Assembly (NCBI GenBank): GCA_025667525.1
Contig: CM046877.1
Coordinates: 623,184,262 to 623,248,261, forward strand
DNA length: 64,000 nt
From: Glebionis coronaria
Taxonomy: Eukaryota > Streptophyta > Magnoliopsida > Asterales > Asteraceae
Direction of reading: 5' to 3'
Made by a program: the position numbers and the translations under genes. How positions within the stretch are numbered: position 1 is the first letter of the stretch; each line of letters opens with the position of its first letter. The notes under the pieces were generated by a model. That model did not search any database. It saw only the letters and a program-made list of their open reading frames with translations, and was not told the DNA's origin. Below, one piece after another: positions 36,415-47,994 of this stretch.

Positions 36415-36734
36415 CTACACAAAATAAGCTTGAAATACATATGTAACACAATAAATCTGGAGAGATTCATTAAACATATTCTGACCTTTTGTGCCTGATC
36501 CATTGGTTTTGCTGTCAATACCAACACCTTTACAATCCCTTTTTAAGTGTCCAGGTTTCCCACACTTCCAACAAGCCATTGATGAATTTTTATTAGGATT
36601 AGCTTTGGTGTTATCTTGATGCTTACGTTTGCCCTTGTTTTCATTGTACCTAGAGGAGTTATTATGATCCACCATATTGACAACTGATGAACCAGCAACA
36701 TTGTTGCTCTTTGGCTTGCCTTTATCATGCACCC
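36415..36734 (-). pseudogene. element C gag zinc-knuckle fragment
   Basis: Carries the CCHC knuckle CWKCGKPGHLKRDC after a Lys/Asn-rich stretch (KGKRKHQDNTKANPNKNS). The coding sequence enters from a fold-back junction on its upstream side, so gag N-terminal residues are missing. The first about 15 residues of the open frame (MLSIYIVALWLAF) are foreign, read from the inverted arm. Confidence 0.85.
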
Positions 36735-36764
36735 TGATAAAGGCAAGCCAAAGAGCAACAATGT
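36698..36764. repeat. perfect 30-bp inverted repeat at the C/E junction
   Basis: Arms 36698-36727 and 36735-36764 are exact reverse complements, separated by 7 bases (TGCACCC). The left arm belongs to element C gag, while the right arm is an inverted copy of it fused to the truncated C-terminus of element E's 3' ORF. This looks like a fold-back or template-switch repair scar. Confidence 0.92.
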
Positions 36765-39675
36765 AGATACTCAGCAAACTTTGTAGAACTCAAATGGTAA
36801 ACACCAGCAGCTGAATATAACCTCTATTGAAGACCACTGAGGTCATCTTCAAGATTCTTCAAAATTCCAGGATCCTCATCTTTTGGTCCACACATTCTTT
36901 TGAATGTGGTCCAAAGTTTTATTCCATTAGCTGAAGTTGGTGCTTCAGCCTCATACTTGGTCTCCAGCAAACTCCAAAGGTCCACCAAGTCTTCTCTATC
37001 ACAACTTGCAAACAAAGATATGAGAGTGGTAAAAGTGTGTACCTCTTTGCCAAATCTGCCAATCTTCCAAAACCCACATTCATCTTCTTCATAGCTCACA
37101 ATTGGGTTCCTGGAATCTAATGGTAACACTTGCACCATATCTGAAGCTTCTAAAGGTGAGAGCTTGGGCTCTTTCTGATGACAGCTTCACTTGGATATAG
37201 TGGATCTATATCTTTGGGAAACTCAAATGAAATTCCCTTCTTCACTGGCCTGGGAACAATCATAGCTTTCTTGAGTTCCATTTCTTCTGCAAGTTCTTCC
37301 TTTCTTTCATCTGAAAGAAGTCTGAGAGTGTTTGCTTCCTGCACTCTCACCCAAATGGGATAAGCCTTGCTTTCCAATTCATCAAATGTCAAAGCCCTCA
37401 ACTTCTGAAAAGTCCATCCAACTCCATGACATCTGAGCAACATAAAGTATAGCTCCCTTCTATCCCTTTTCAACTCTAAGAGAATATTACTTGCCTTGTG
37501 TTTCAAAATTACCTGGCAATCCTTCTGAACTCTAAGAAGAAGCTCCAAACCCCATATTTGATATGAAATAGTCAAGTCTGGATTCTCCATACATCTTTCT
37601 TCCCAAGCATTGTACATTTGAACCACCTCTGGCATGTCAAAGTTAACCTGCAATTTCAACTCTCTCAGCTTCTCCCTAGCAAACTCATCACCATACTCAA
37701 GTCTTTCTGGTTCTATAATCATCACACTTGAGTCTGAGCTAGCTCCATCACTTCCTTCTTCTGAAGTCCCAACAAATGGTGACTCCTTTTTATCTTGTTC
37801 CATGATTTGTGCAGCTAATCTTCTATCAAACTCAACTTGAGCTGCATCTTTTGGAACAATCTCTTCTACCATTATACCCTTACCCTTATCTGATGGTGCA
37901 ATGGTTGGTAAGGTAGATGGTGATACCTGTGTAGAAACCTCCTTGATGATAGATGATGACTGGGATACATCACCTTCATGTGCAGGTCTGTCAACGCCCA
38001 ATTTTGTCCTATCAGCGCCCAAAATATTTCTGTCAGTGTCCAAATTCTCCTTGTCAACGCCCAAATATCCTCCCTCAGTGCCTTTTGTAACCTCTCTCAA
38101 CATAGCTGTAAATGATAAACTTAAGTTGGTAGGAGAGACCAAGGACGTATCAAAACCTGTTTGTTTCTTCAAAGTTGTAAGGGCCTCAGCAACATCCATT
38201 GATTGACCATCATGGCTGCCCTTATCACTCAGATTTATTGGATCTTCCTCCCCTTTGAAAGATTCCTCCACACCCCTCCTAGCACGATCACATTCCAAAA
38301 CAACAATCCTCTCCCTCAATTGCTTGAGTTCAAGGCCTTGTGAGCTGACAACTTGTACTAAGTCTGCATTTTGCTTTTGCAAGCTTATGCAGACTGCCGT
38401 CAATTCCATAAGAGTCATTGGTTCCAGTCTGCCCTCTTCTAAAATGGGGATTTGACCTCCCAAGTCAGATTCATTGGGCATGGATGAGGACTTAATGATG
38501 GTGGGACTGCCTTGGCCAGCATCTAAGCCAGAACCAATAGTCCCAGCCTCATCCAGGTCACCAGCCACACTTGTGGTGGTGGTTCTCTCTGCTACATGGC
38601 TAGGACCACCAGAGGAGAACACTCCAGTAGTCATTTGGCGTTTCATCAACCTATATTCAGGGGGTGTGGAAGATGGTGTAGAAGATGGAGTGGATGTGGG
38701 TTGGTTAAGGGGTGTTTGGGTTTGTGAAGGTTGTGTGTCAGCGTTGGAAATAGGCACATCAACGCCAACATTTAATGTATCAGCGTTGAAGGATTCTGAG
38801 TCAATTTGCATGTGTTCAGGTGAAGGTAAAGGTTCAGGGACTGGTTCAAGTTGTGGTTGGGGGTCAATTTGTGGTTGGGGGTCTGGTTGGGGTTGTGATG
38901 CTGCAATAACAGCAAGCATAGGTTGGGTTAAAGGTAGATCACGATGGGGTGGTGAGTTCATCTTCATAAAAATAGCTTTCTTTTGCTCAGGGATCTTATA
39001 AAAATCACTGTGATCCCTTGAGCAGTAACCTTGAACATCAAAAACCATTTGTAGAAAACGGGGATAAGCTAAAGTCATTTTGGTCCCCTTGTTTTTACAC
39101 ATGCCCTCAAAAATCATTTTAGAATAATTAAATTTTTGCCCTGTTGCAATACACACAATAACACTGGCAATGGATCTATTGATCTCATTGTGTGCAGTGC
39201 ATTTGGGACTCAAACATTGAAGGAGGACATGTATGAGGTACTTCCAGGCTGGGGGAAATTCCTGCTTATGATACTTGTTTAGAGTACCTTCATCAGGAAA
39301 AGGATATCCCAAAGCCCTAAGCCCTTGTTCTATTTCATTTATGGGAAGAATGGCTATACCATCAACATCATCAAGATGCAAGGCTTGGCGTACCAAAGCC
39401 TCAGTAACCACCCAAGGTCTCCCATGAACAATAGAAGTCAATGTAGTCACTCTATTAATTGTTGAGGAACTTACAGTGTTCCAAAACTGTTTAATATGTG
39501 TGACTGGAATGAGTGGTGCATGAGAAAGAGCATACCTTAAGGGGTATGCGTTCAAATACGCCACCATTTGTGTGTATTGGGGAAACAGAGTATCATCAGC
39601 TTCAAGATATGCAATCATGTTGTGTTGAGATCTGAACCCCAATTCCAATTCTGATGGTTTAAACTTTGGTGCCAT
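36765..39675 (-). pseudogene. element E envelope-position ORF (841 residues plus shifted C-terminus)
   Basis: The ORF starts MAPKFKPSELELGFRS (39675) and has a folded-looking N-terminal domain (LNAYPLRYALSHAPLIPV, IKQFWNTVSSSTIN, WKYLIHVLLQCLSPKCTA), a Pro/Gln-rich middle, a coiled-coil segment (LQKQNADLVQVVSSQ) and a basic tail. After a frame change near 37150 a conserved C-terminal part continues (REDLVDLWSLLETKYE at 37138-36824, then a piece like RLYSAAGVYHL) up to the fold-back. Similar ORFs lie downstream of Copia pol in Asteraceae elements. I see no signal peptide or membrane span, so an envelope function is not supported by sequence. Confidence 0.75.
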
Positions 39676-40928
39676 GGATGAAAGCTGTTAAATTTAAGTG
39701 AAGAAGATGAAGTTGATAAGAGAAAATTGTGTTAGACAAGAATTATAGATACCTTGTTTAAAATAGGAGCCAAATTTATAGGAGAAGAAAATGCATGTGA
39801 TAGGCCCAAAAATAGGCAAGTATTTTCAAAAATCAATCATGAAAATATTGAAAAAGTTATAAGTTATCTCATGCATTAAATGAAAAGTAACAACTCCCAA
39901 AATTACGGCCTAAAAATATGTCAAAAAGTAACAACTGGGTAGGTCCCATTGAGTGTCAACGGTCAAAAATAACCTATCAACGCCCAACGGCTATAATCTT
40001 GTCAACGTTTGCCTATAGCCATGTCAACGTCTAATTTGGTCACAACAACGCTTGGAAAATTCTTGTCAGCGTCCAAAATTAAAAATGTTTTAAAAATGAA
40101 AAATGACCTTAACAAGTAATTTATCCTAGAGAAGATAACCAAAAGTTGATAATTATTATAGGGCGGCAAGCACTGTCCAGTTATGCACACTTGCATAAGC
40201 AAGATAGACATAACAGTCCTCTAGTGTCCCTTTCTAACCAAAACTCTTAACAACCAAGTTATCTCATAAAATTCCTTGTTACTCCAAGGTAATTCCCATA
40301 ACAAAATCATTCCCAAGTCTCCCAACAGACCACAACCAATTCTAGGCCAAAAATGTCTTGGCAGCATGCATAGTATATCAACTTTGCATGCTACAGTGCC
40401 TCATGATTTAGTAGAAACTAACTCATACTCACCTGTGGACACAATCTAGAATTGTGATAAGAGTATCATATGGATACCCAAACATCCTAAAGGTTCCTAA
40501 AACCTCCCCTTAAACTATGATACAAAAGTTTGCTAAAATCATGCATGAACATAAAAATTTATGTCAAGATAGGAATGAAACATTCCAACCATCATCCATA
40601 AGTAAAAACTTGTCCAAATGCTTCTCCATTAATCCATAAGCAACTCTGTATCCAATGGTATACTGCTAACACCATCTGCAAATTTAGATTGAAAACCACA
40701 AAACTAACATTGTTGCTGACAACGCCCCGATAACACATGACAGCGTTGAGGGAAGCTTTTTCAGCGTTAGACAATTATATTGCTGACAACGTTGCAAAAA
40801 CACTTATCAGCGTTCAAGCAACCTTTGTCAGTGTTAGAAAAATATAGTGGAAAATCTAAATCATCAATAAGACCAATAACAATGCATAATCCTGTACATA
40901 CTTTTACAAAAAGACTCCAAAACACATA
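39676..40928 (-). other. element E spacer between RNase H and the 3' ORF
   Basis: Non-coding AT-rich DNA containing two clusters of the GTCAACGCTTG-like motif (about 39955-40080 and 40705-40835). It may contain a promoter or splice site for the downstream ORF, but none can be assigned. Confidence 0.6.
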
Positions 40929-41879
40929 TTATGTGAGATTGACCATTCCAATACTTGTTACCAAGTATTGAAACCTCCCAGCATCAAAAGGTTTAGTTAG
41001 TAAATCTGACACATTTTCCTCAGTGTCAACCCTATCTGGTTGTATTAAACCTTTCTCAAAGCAATCTCTTATAAAATGGTGTCTAATTTCTATGTGTTTA
41101 GTTTTAGAATGATGTATAGGATTCTTAATGATGCATAAAGTGCTGTTATTGTCAACAAATATCTTGGTATGCATGAAATTATACCCATAGTCCAACAGCT
41201 GGTTCTGAATCCATAAAACTTGTCCACAACAAGCAGCTGCAGCAACATACTCTGCTTCAGTTGTAGAATTGGCCACCACTGTTTGTTTCTTGCATTGCCA
41301 AGATATCAACCTACTCCCAAGAAACTGACATCCACCAGTTGTGGATTTCCTATCAAATTTATCACCTCCATAATCACTATCTGAATATGCAATCAGCTCC
41401 AATGGTGAATCCTTTGGGTACCACAAACCAAGACCAGGATAGCATCTCAGGTACCTAAAGATCCTCTTCACAGCATAAAGGTGACATTCTTTGGGAGTCA
41501 CTTGATGGCGTGCACAAGCACACACAGCAAACATGATGTCAGGTCTGGAGGCAGTAAGATACATCAAGGATCCAATCATGGATCTATAGTGCCTAACATC
41601 AACATCCTTCCCATCTCCAATCTTTCCCCAAGGGTGTTCTCTATCCATAGGAGTAGTAGCCCTCTTTTCATGTGGAGAAAAGCCAAACTTCTTCAAGATT
41701 TCAGCCACATATTTGTCCTGGGAGATGAAGATACCATCCTCTTTCTGCTGAACTTGTAAACCAAGAAAGAAGTTCATCTCCCCCATAGCACTCATCTTGA
41801 ATTTGTATGTCATAAGCTTGGAGAAATCCTCACTCATCTTTGGATCAGTAGACCCAAAAATGATATCATCAACATAGAC
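40929..41879 (-). pseudogene. element E RT C-terminal part and RNase H
   Basis: Begins just after an in-frame TAG with the catalytic box YVDDIIFGSTDP, then MSAMGEMNFFLGLQVQQ, HYRSMIGSLMYLTASRPDI, then RNase H landmarks AYSDSDYGGDKFDRKSTTG, ISWQCKKQTVVANSTTEAEY and TKHIEIRHHFIRDC, ending at a stop near 40929. The TAG (41880-41882) sits two codons before YVDD, where relatives have Gln (CAG). Confidence 0.9.
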
Positions 41880-42790
41880 CTACACAAGCAACACATGCTT
41901 GCCTTTCTTCTTTGTAAACAGTGTCTGATCTACGGTGCCCCTCTTGAATCCATTGTCCACCAAATAGGTAGATAAAGTACCATACCATGCTCTAGGGGCT
42001 TGATGAAGGCCATACATAGCCTTTTTGACTCTATACACTTTATCTGGATGCTCTGGATCCTCAAAACCAGGAGGTTGCATTACATATACTTTCTCAACAA
42101 TGGTGCCATAGAGAAAGGCACTCTTGACATCCATTTGATAGACAGTGAAGCCCATGCAGGATGCATAGGCTAGAAAAATCCTTATAGCTTCAATCCTTGC
42201 AACTGGTGCAAAGACCTCCTCATAGTCTATCCCCTCCTCTTGTTTATAACCTTGAGCCACTAACCTTGCCTTGTTTCTGACCACAATGCCTCTTTCATCT
42301 CTTTTGTTCCTGAGAACCCATCTTGTCCCTATAGGTCTGACATATCTAGGACAATCAACCAGCTCCCAAACATCCTGAATAGCAAATTGGTGAAGCTCAT
42401 CCTGCATTGCTTCCACCCAACTTGGTTCTTTGCGAGCATCAAATATTTTCTTGGGTTCCTCTTGTGACAGAAAACATGCAAACAAACATGCTTGCACAAG
42501 AGGGGTATCAACCTTCTTGTGTATATTAGCAATAAACCCACCAAGACCTTGATGAGATCTTCTAGTCTGAACTGGAGTCATAACATCACCAATGATCTGG
42601 GAAGGGGGGTGATTCTTCATTGTGGAAGTAAGAACTCCTCCTTCAAAAAGTCTGGTGTCCTCAACCTCATTCTCCATGTTGCTAATATCTTCTTCATCAG
42701 ACTCTCTTACATCAACATGAGGATGAACCTCTTCATATATATTGGAAGGTTCACCTTGTTCAAAATTAAAGAGAAAAGATGGGCAGAATT
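41880..42790 (-). pseudogene. element E reverse transcriptase N-terminal part
   Basis: [68 protein letters not shown] and [13 protein letters not shown] are present in order, all diagnostic of Copia RT. It is joined to the integrase ORF by a frameshift near 42775 and cut from its catalytic box by a TAG. Confidence 0.9.
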
Positions 42791-44572
42791 GTTGTCAACG
42801 CCTGAATCTTGTTTGTCAGCGCTTGGGCTAACAACGCTTGAAGTGTGGTTGTCAACGTCTGAACCATCAACGTCTGAATTGGTCTTGTCAGCGCTAGATT
42901 TTCCTTTGTCAGCGCCTGAAGGACCATGCATGTTTGTATCTGGTGGTGCTTGGAAACCACCATTATCTTGTCCAGCAGCAGCAGCAGCAGCAAAAGCATC
43001 TGTCCAAATGGGAATGGTAACATATTCTAGGATAGGAGATGTCTTTTCTACTTGTGATCCAACCTTCTCATGAACCTGAGTACCTGAAACATCAATAACT
43101 TGTTCCTCCATAACATTTGAAGTTACCTTCACAATGTCTGGATTAGTGACAGGCATATAATTTAAAGTTCTAGATAAAGGTTCCAAGTCAAACAACCAAT
43201 TAGGACCACTTTCAGGATCACTAGGCTTATTCTCTAAAAACCTAACATGTACTCTTTCAAGTATACGTTTGTCCTCTTTAAGATAAACCCTATATCCCTT
43301 GCTCTGCACTGAATACCCCATGAAGTAACCCTCATCACCTTTTGCACTAAATTTCCCTAAGGCATCACTAGTGTCTAGAACTACTACATGACAACCAAAA
43401 GGTCTGAGAAAACTAATATTAGGTTTTCTACCCCAAAGTAACTCATAAGGTGTTTTGTTCTGAATTTTGTTAACCAATGCTCTATTTTGCACATAGCAAG
43501 CTGTATTAACAGCCTCAGCCCAAAAGGCTATAGGAAAGTGAGCATCAGCCAACATTGTTCTGGCTGCTTCAATTAGGGTTCTATTTTTCCTCTCAGCAAC
43601 CCCATTTTGTTGAGGGATTCTAGCAATGCTAAATTGCCTAGTAATTCCTTTCCTGGCACAGAAATCATCTAGCTTCTTATTCCTAAATTCTCCACCATTA
43701 TCACTCCTAAGCATTTTGACCTCATTGCCAGACCTCTTCTCAATCTGAGTGATAAAATCAATTAGAATATCAGTTGTGTCACTCTTCATAGCTAGAAAGA
43801 ATGTCCAAGTAAACCTAGAAAAGTCATCTGTGACGACAAAGCAATATGACTTACCATTCAAACTTTCTATATTGGTTGGACCAAAGAGGTCCATGTGTAG
43901 CATATGAAGAGGTCTAGAACTAGTGTGCACCTGTTTAGACTTGAATGAGACCTTGTGCTGCTTGCCTTTAAGACATGCAACACAAGAGTGGTCATTGTGG
44001 AAGGCCTTCTCAGGCAAACCATCAACTAAACCAAGCCTCACAAGTCTATTTATATTTTTAAAATTTATGTGCCCTAGTCTCCTGTGCCACAAATTACTCT
44101 CATCTACTAAGGCCTTAGCATAAAAACAAGACATATTATTATTCATTTTAATCCCATTCAAATTAACATTATATATGTCCTTATGCCTAGGTGTTCTATA
44201 CTCTATATATTTCTCATCAGGGATCTTAAAATCCTTGCTTAACACCAAACACTCAGTATCAGTAAAAAGAACTTTATTTTTGTTATCACAAACTTGTGAT
44301 ACACTAAAAAGATTGTAATCAAGTTCTTTTACCAGGAAGACGTTCTCAAAACGTAGATTCTTGGTGAGAAGGGTTCCTTTGCCTGTGATAGTACCATATC
44401 CGCCTCCAAAGTATACCTTATCACCATCTTTAATAGGAGTGAAGTTCGTCAGATAGTCTTCCTTTCCTGTCATGTGCCTTGAGCATCCACTATCCCAATA
44501 TCCATAATCATTGACATGTCTTTGAATTCCCTGCACATAAAGAAAACAAATTAGTTTTCTTTGGGAACCCAA
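42707..44572 (-). pseudogene. element E protease and integrase ORF
   Basis: Protease active site GYWDSGCSRHMTG, then LWHRRLGHINFKN with CVACLKGKQ (GAG-pre-integrase zinc finger), integrase core residues in LHMDLFGPTN, LRSDNGGEF and IPQQNGVAERKNR, then the PFGCHVVVLD block, and a linker rich in the repeated SADK/SDVD motif (about 42790-42925). The frame is -1 relative to gag and overlaps its end by about 20 bases, so either a programmed shift or decay separates the two. Confidence 0.9.
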
Positions 44573-46158
44573 GTCTTAAAAGACTTGGATTCATCTGGTT
44601 GTTCAATAAGAACAGACTTAGTTCTCACAACAACCCCATTCTTATCCTTCATAGGATGAAATACCCAGTTAACCCCAATAGGTTTTGTAATGACCTTTGA
44701 AATGTAATTAAATCTATTGCAAGTCATTGAAATCCCATTATCATTAGGGTTTTGATCTTTCTTGGGTCTCCATGTTAAGCTTGAAGAAGCTTTAGACCCC
44801 TTACCTTGTGGTTGCAAATATTTAGGTCTGGTCACGTTTCTGTCAGCGTTAGAATTTGACTTGTCAACGCTGAAATTACCCTTGTCAGCGTTGAACCTAG
44901 GGTTTGCTACAGAAACCCATTGCCTATTTGACCAGGTGTTTGTCTTTTGAAATGGTCTTTGTCCATGAGTGTTAGACCCACTAGTAAAGAATGGGGCAGG
45001 TCTAATCACTTGTGGACTTTGCTGCACACAAGGTTTGGGTCTGACAACGTTTGACTTCCTAACAACGTTGACTTTGTTCCTGTCAGTGCTGAAATTGTTC
45101 CTGTCAGCGCTGGCTTTGGGAGCGTTGACACACTTGTATGCCAAGTGTGAAAAGCTACCATATATGTAACAAGCTTTTCTAGACACAACCTTAGGTCTAG
45201 AAGAGAAGAAGCCTGTTCCATGATTGCTAACTTGGCTCTTGGGTGACCTAGTATTCCTATACATCTCTGCATATTTAATAGTAGGTCTTCTAACAGTGTT
45301 TGAGCCTAGGTCAACAGATTTACCAGTGATTGGTTTAGTAACCTTAATGGGTGTTGACTCATTGGGACTTTCACATAGCAAGCCACCCTTGACAAATAAA
45401 GTAGGGTTAGCCTTCTTCCACTCCTTCAGGTCAGTCAATTTTTGTTGATACTCTTCAGCTGGAGTGACAACTCTTGGTGGAGGAAAGAATTCCTCCTCTT
45501 GGAGCTCTGGCAAACCAGTCCAAGATAGGTCCTTTTGTTGGACTCCATAGAAGTCACCAGCTGGTGGTGGAACCAAAGAGTAATCATTCATCCCAATCCC
45601 AGTCATGTCTTTAGGATCCCTTTGTTTAGCTACACAGTCTCCTAGGGTTTGGGTGGCTCTATCAAATCTTTGAATTTTAAGGCCAACATTATCTTTATTC
45701 TTAATGGCCTCATCTAACTTAGCCTGTAATTCACCATTAACCCTTTCCATGATGTTTCTAATATCCATACTAGCCTCCAACTCATGTTTTAAGATATTGA
45801 TTTTATCTTTTAAGTCAAATTCCATTTTCTTGTATTCAGAAACGGTTTTCTCAGTTTCAGTAAGAGCTAGTTGGTAATTAGACAATTTACATCTTTCAGT
45901 ACTCATATCATCTAATAATCTTAACACCTCTTTGTTAAGTATTTCAGTATTTAACCTACAACCTTTGCTACAAAAAGCATCATCATATACCTCATTATCA
46001 GATGAAGAGGAGGAGTGTGCCATGAGAGCATATTCAACATGCTCTTCTTCTTCAATATCAGCAACCAAAGCTTTATCCTCTTCAACATTCTTAGCCAGAT
46101 AGCTCCAATCCCATCCCATACCATCAATTCCTTGAACTGCAACCATGGCTTTGGAATC
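44551..46158 (-). pseudogene. element E gag C-terminal extension with coiled coil and second knuckle
   Basis: A 531-residue frame with a predicted coiled coil (EYKKMEFDLKDKINILKHEL and following), a degenerate second knuckle (CYIYGSFSHLAYKC; the second Cys of C-x2-C is Tyr), and clusters of the motif S/N-A/V-D-K/R (for example NADKGNFSVDKSNSNADRN). A TAG (46159-46161) in frame separates it from the first knuckle segment. Extended coiled-coil Gag is known in Sireviruses. Confidence 0.75.
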
Positions 46159-47378
46159 CTAAGCTTTAACAACCTGACTTGAGGGTTTTCCAGCATCAGA
46201 TCTTCTAGGAGATCTGCATTCCCTCATGAAGTGCCCCATACGATGACAGTTGTAGCATTCAACTTTGGATTTATCAAATCCAGCTGTGTCTTTTACATTG
46301 CAGGTCATTTTCTTCTTAAACCTTATGTTCCACCTGTTTGCTCTTATACTAGCAAGAGCCATGTTCCACTTGATGTCCATCTCTTCCAAGTGCTCATCAC
46401 TTATCTGCTCAAGGTCCTCATATGTAATCACTGAACCATTGGGCAAAGAAGCAATGTAAGCACAAACAGTATCCAAATCTAAACCAGCATGTTTAACTCT
46501 TGGGGAGTCATTCTTGTATGTGTCAGCGTCTGAATAGGAGACGTTGACAGGACTAGTTCCAGCGCTGACATATGATGATCCAGTAACTGGATGCATGTAA
46601 GAGTCCTTCTGATTGAATTAACCTTCACTATGGGAGAAGAAGGCCATGTTGATGTTGGTAGATTTGCTTCCACTAAAAGAGTTTCATCTTCCAACAGCCT
46701 TAGTTTGTTGTAGATGTCATCAAACGAGGAGCTCTTGTAAGTATTGTTGGCAAGAATAGATCTTGCCTCAATCTTCCATGCCTCACCAAGACTTTTAAGA
46801 AAGGTAGCATTAATGTCAACATCACCAACTTGTGTCCCCATGAAGGACAACTTGCTTGTAATGTCAAGCAATCTACTTCTCACACTACTCAGTTTCTCAT
46901 TGGGTTGAGCTTTGAAGACAGCATAATCATGCATAAGTTGCTTTTTCTTTTCTTCCTTAGTGTCTGCATTGCCACCATATGCAACTTCAAGAGCTGCCCA
47001 AAGATCTCTAGCAGAGTCATAGCCTCTATATTTATGCTGGTTTTCTTGTCCCAAAGAGACTTTCAGAATATTTAGGGCTTTCATGTCAACCCTTCTCTTT
47101 GCTATGTCATTAGCAGCCACAGCTCTACCATCTCCAGGTTTTTCTCTCTTATCCTCTTCAAAACATCCAGCAACAGCTGTTCTTTGAGCAATGGCATTAA
47201 GAATCTTTTGAGCCTTATTGAATGTGTTTCCATATTCAATAATCTCCCAGAGTGTGTAGTCATAGATCCCCAGATATTGTTCAAAGTTGAACTTCCACAA
47301 GTCAAAGTTGGTTGCATCAAGCATGGGAATCTTGATGTTTGGTAAGGCTGAGGAAGAGGAGGTTATTGTTTCATACAT
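46159..47378 (-). pseudogene. element E gag N-terminal part and first zinc knuckle
   Basis: Starts MYETITSSSSALPNIK; has the Copia gag core (LDATNFDLWKFNFEQYLG, ARDLWAALEVAYGG, LHDYAVFKAQPNEKLSSV type blocks) and, after a frameshift near 46610, the CCHC knuckle CYNCHRMGHFMREC. The start codon lies about 90 bases downstream of the primer site, as expected for the first ORF. Confidence 0.85.
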
Positions 47379-47461
47379 GATGTTGTTAGGGTTTCTGAGA
47401 AAATTAGGGTTTTGGTGATTTTTAGGGTTCTGGTGTTCTTTAAGATCAAAAGTTCCTCAAC

Positions 47462-47480
47462 AAGCTCTGATACCACTTAT
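47462..47480 (-). promoter_or_regulatory. primer-binding site of element E
   Basis: In element sense ATAAGTGGTATCAGAGC directly after the LTR end; TGGTATCAGAGC is an exact initiator-Met tRNA primer site. Confidence 0.85.
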
Positions 47481-47994
47481 TGAACCCAAACTTAGATCGA
47501 TTTAGCTTTATGTATACGAAATTAGATCAAGTAATACACTTAGAGAAACCTTTGTATATGCTTATGAATCTAAGTGTTATGCGGAATTTAACACTTAAAC
47601 AAGAACACACAATGATATAAACAAACTTTCACTTTGATTATCAATATCAAACTTGCTTACAATGAAAGTAGTTTACGAATGAAAACTTATGTGAAACGTT
47701 AACCTAAAGGTCTTCTTTTATAGACATAAGAAGCCTTGTACAATAATCTACGTATCAGCTATTCTAGGTAAAGATAAATATAGAAAATACATTGTTGTTC
47801 CTATCTTTACTAGAACTATTCTAGAATACAATAAACGCGTAGAGTATATCTTCCTATCAGTGCTTGTCTTCAACGTGTCAACGCTTGACTTTATCTTGTC
47901 AACGCTTGAGTTGTCAACGCTTGTTTTGTTCTTGTCAACGCTTGTTTTACTCTTGTCAGCGCTCAAGTGATCTGGCCTTAATTTATTCCCAACA
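47481..47994 (-). repeat. element E, 5' LTR (514 bp)
   Basis: In element sense TGTTGGGAATAAATT...GGGTTCA. It contains a TATAAAAG box (47715-47722) and, between about 47857 and 47968, six units of the 21-bp motif family. Because only one LTR remains, the edges rest on TG...CA termini and on the primer site. Confidence 0.75.
47857..47968 (-). repeat. 21-bp minisatellite inside the element E LTR
   Basis: Units such as GCGTTGACAAGAACAAAACAA repeat with 21-bp spacing (some shortened). In one minus-strand frame they read SADKSKT, SVDKNKT, SSVDKIKS, SVDTLKT, the same tetrapeptide theme as in gag and the 3' ORF. See the finding on this motif. Confidence 0.85.

Larger units (their letters stand above)
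21454..36734 (-). mobile_element. element C: decayed Copia retrotransposon, split by element D
   Basis: Read on the minus strand the order is gag zinc knuckle (36415-36734), protease (broken by D at the DSGAT active site), integrase, RT, RNase H and 3' LTR: the Copia order. The N-terminal half of gag is lost at a fold-back junction with element E. A fragment at 58743-58892 may be the outer end of its 5' LTR, but I cannot prove the link. Four or more stops and frameshifts disrupt pol. The left boundary of the 3' LTR is not resolved. Confidence 0.75.
36765..47994 (-). mobile_element. element E: Sirevirus-like Copia with an envelope-position ORF, 3' end lost
   Basis: From right to left: 5' LTR, Met-tRNA primer site, gag, protease, integrase, RT, RNase H, a 1.25-kb spacer, a long 3' ORF, then an abrupt fold-back junction instead of the 3' LTR. 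The Copia order, an extended coiled-coil Gag with two knuckles, and an extra ORF after RNase H suggest the Sirevirus group (inference). A repeated Ser-Ala/Val-Asp-Lys/Arg motif runs through LTR, gag, pol, spacer and the 3' ORF. Lesions include TAG codons at 46159-46161 and 41880-41882 and several frameshifts. Confidence 0.85.

Noticed and set aside
44545..44575. Programmed -1 frameshift site between gag and pol of element E
   Set aside because: The overlap is in the right frame, but the sequence CCCAAAGAAAAC is not a canonical slippery heptamer, and the element has other frameshifts, so decay is equally likely.
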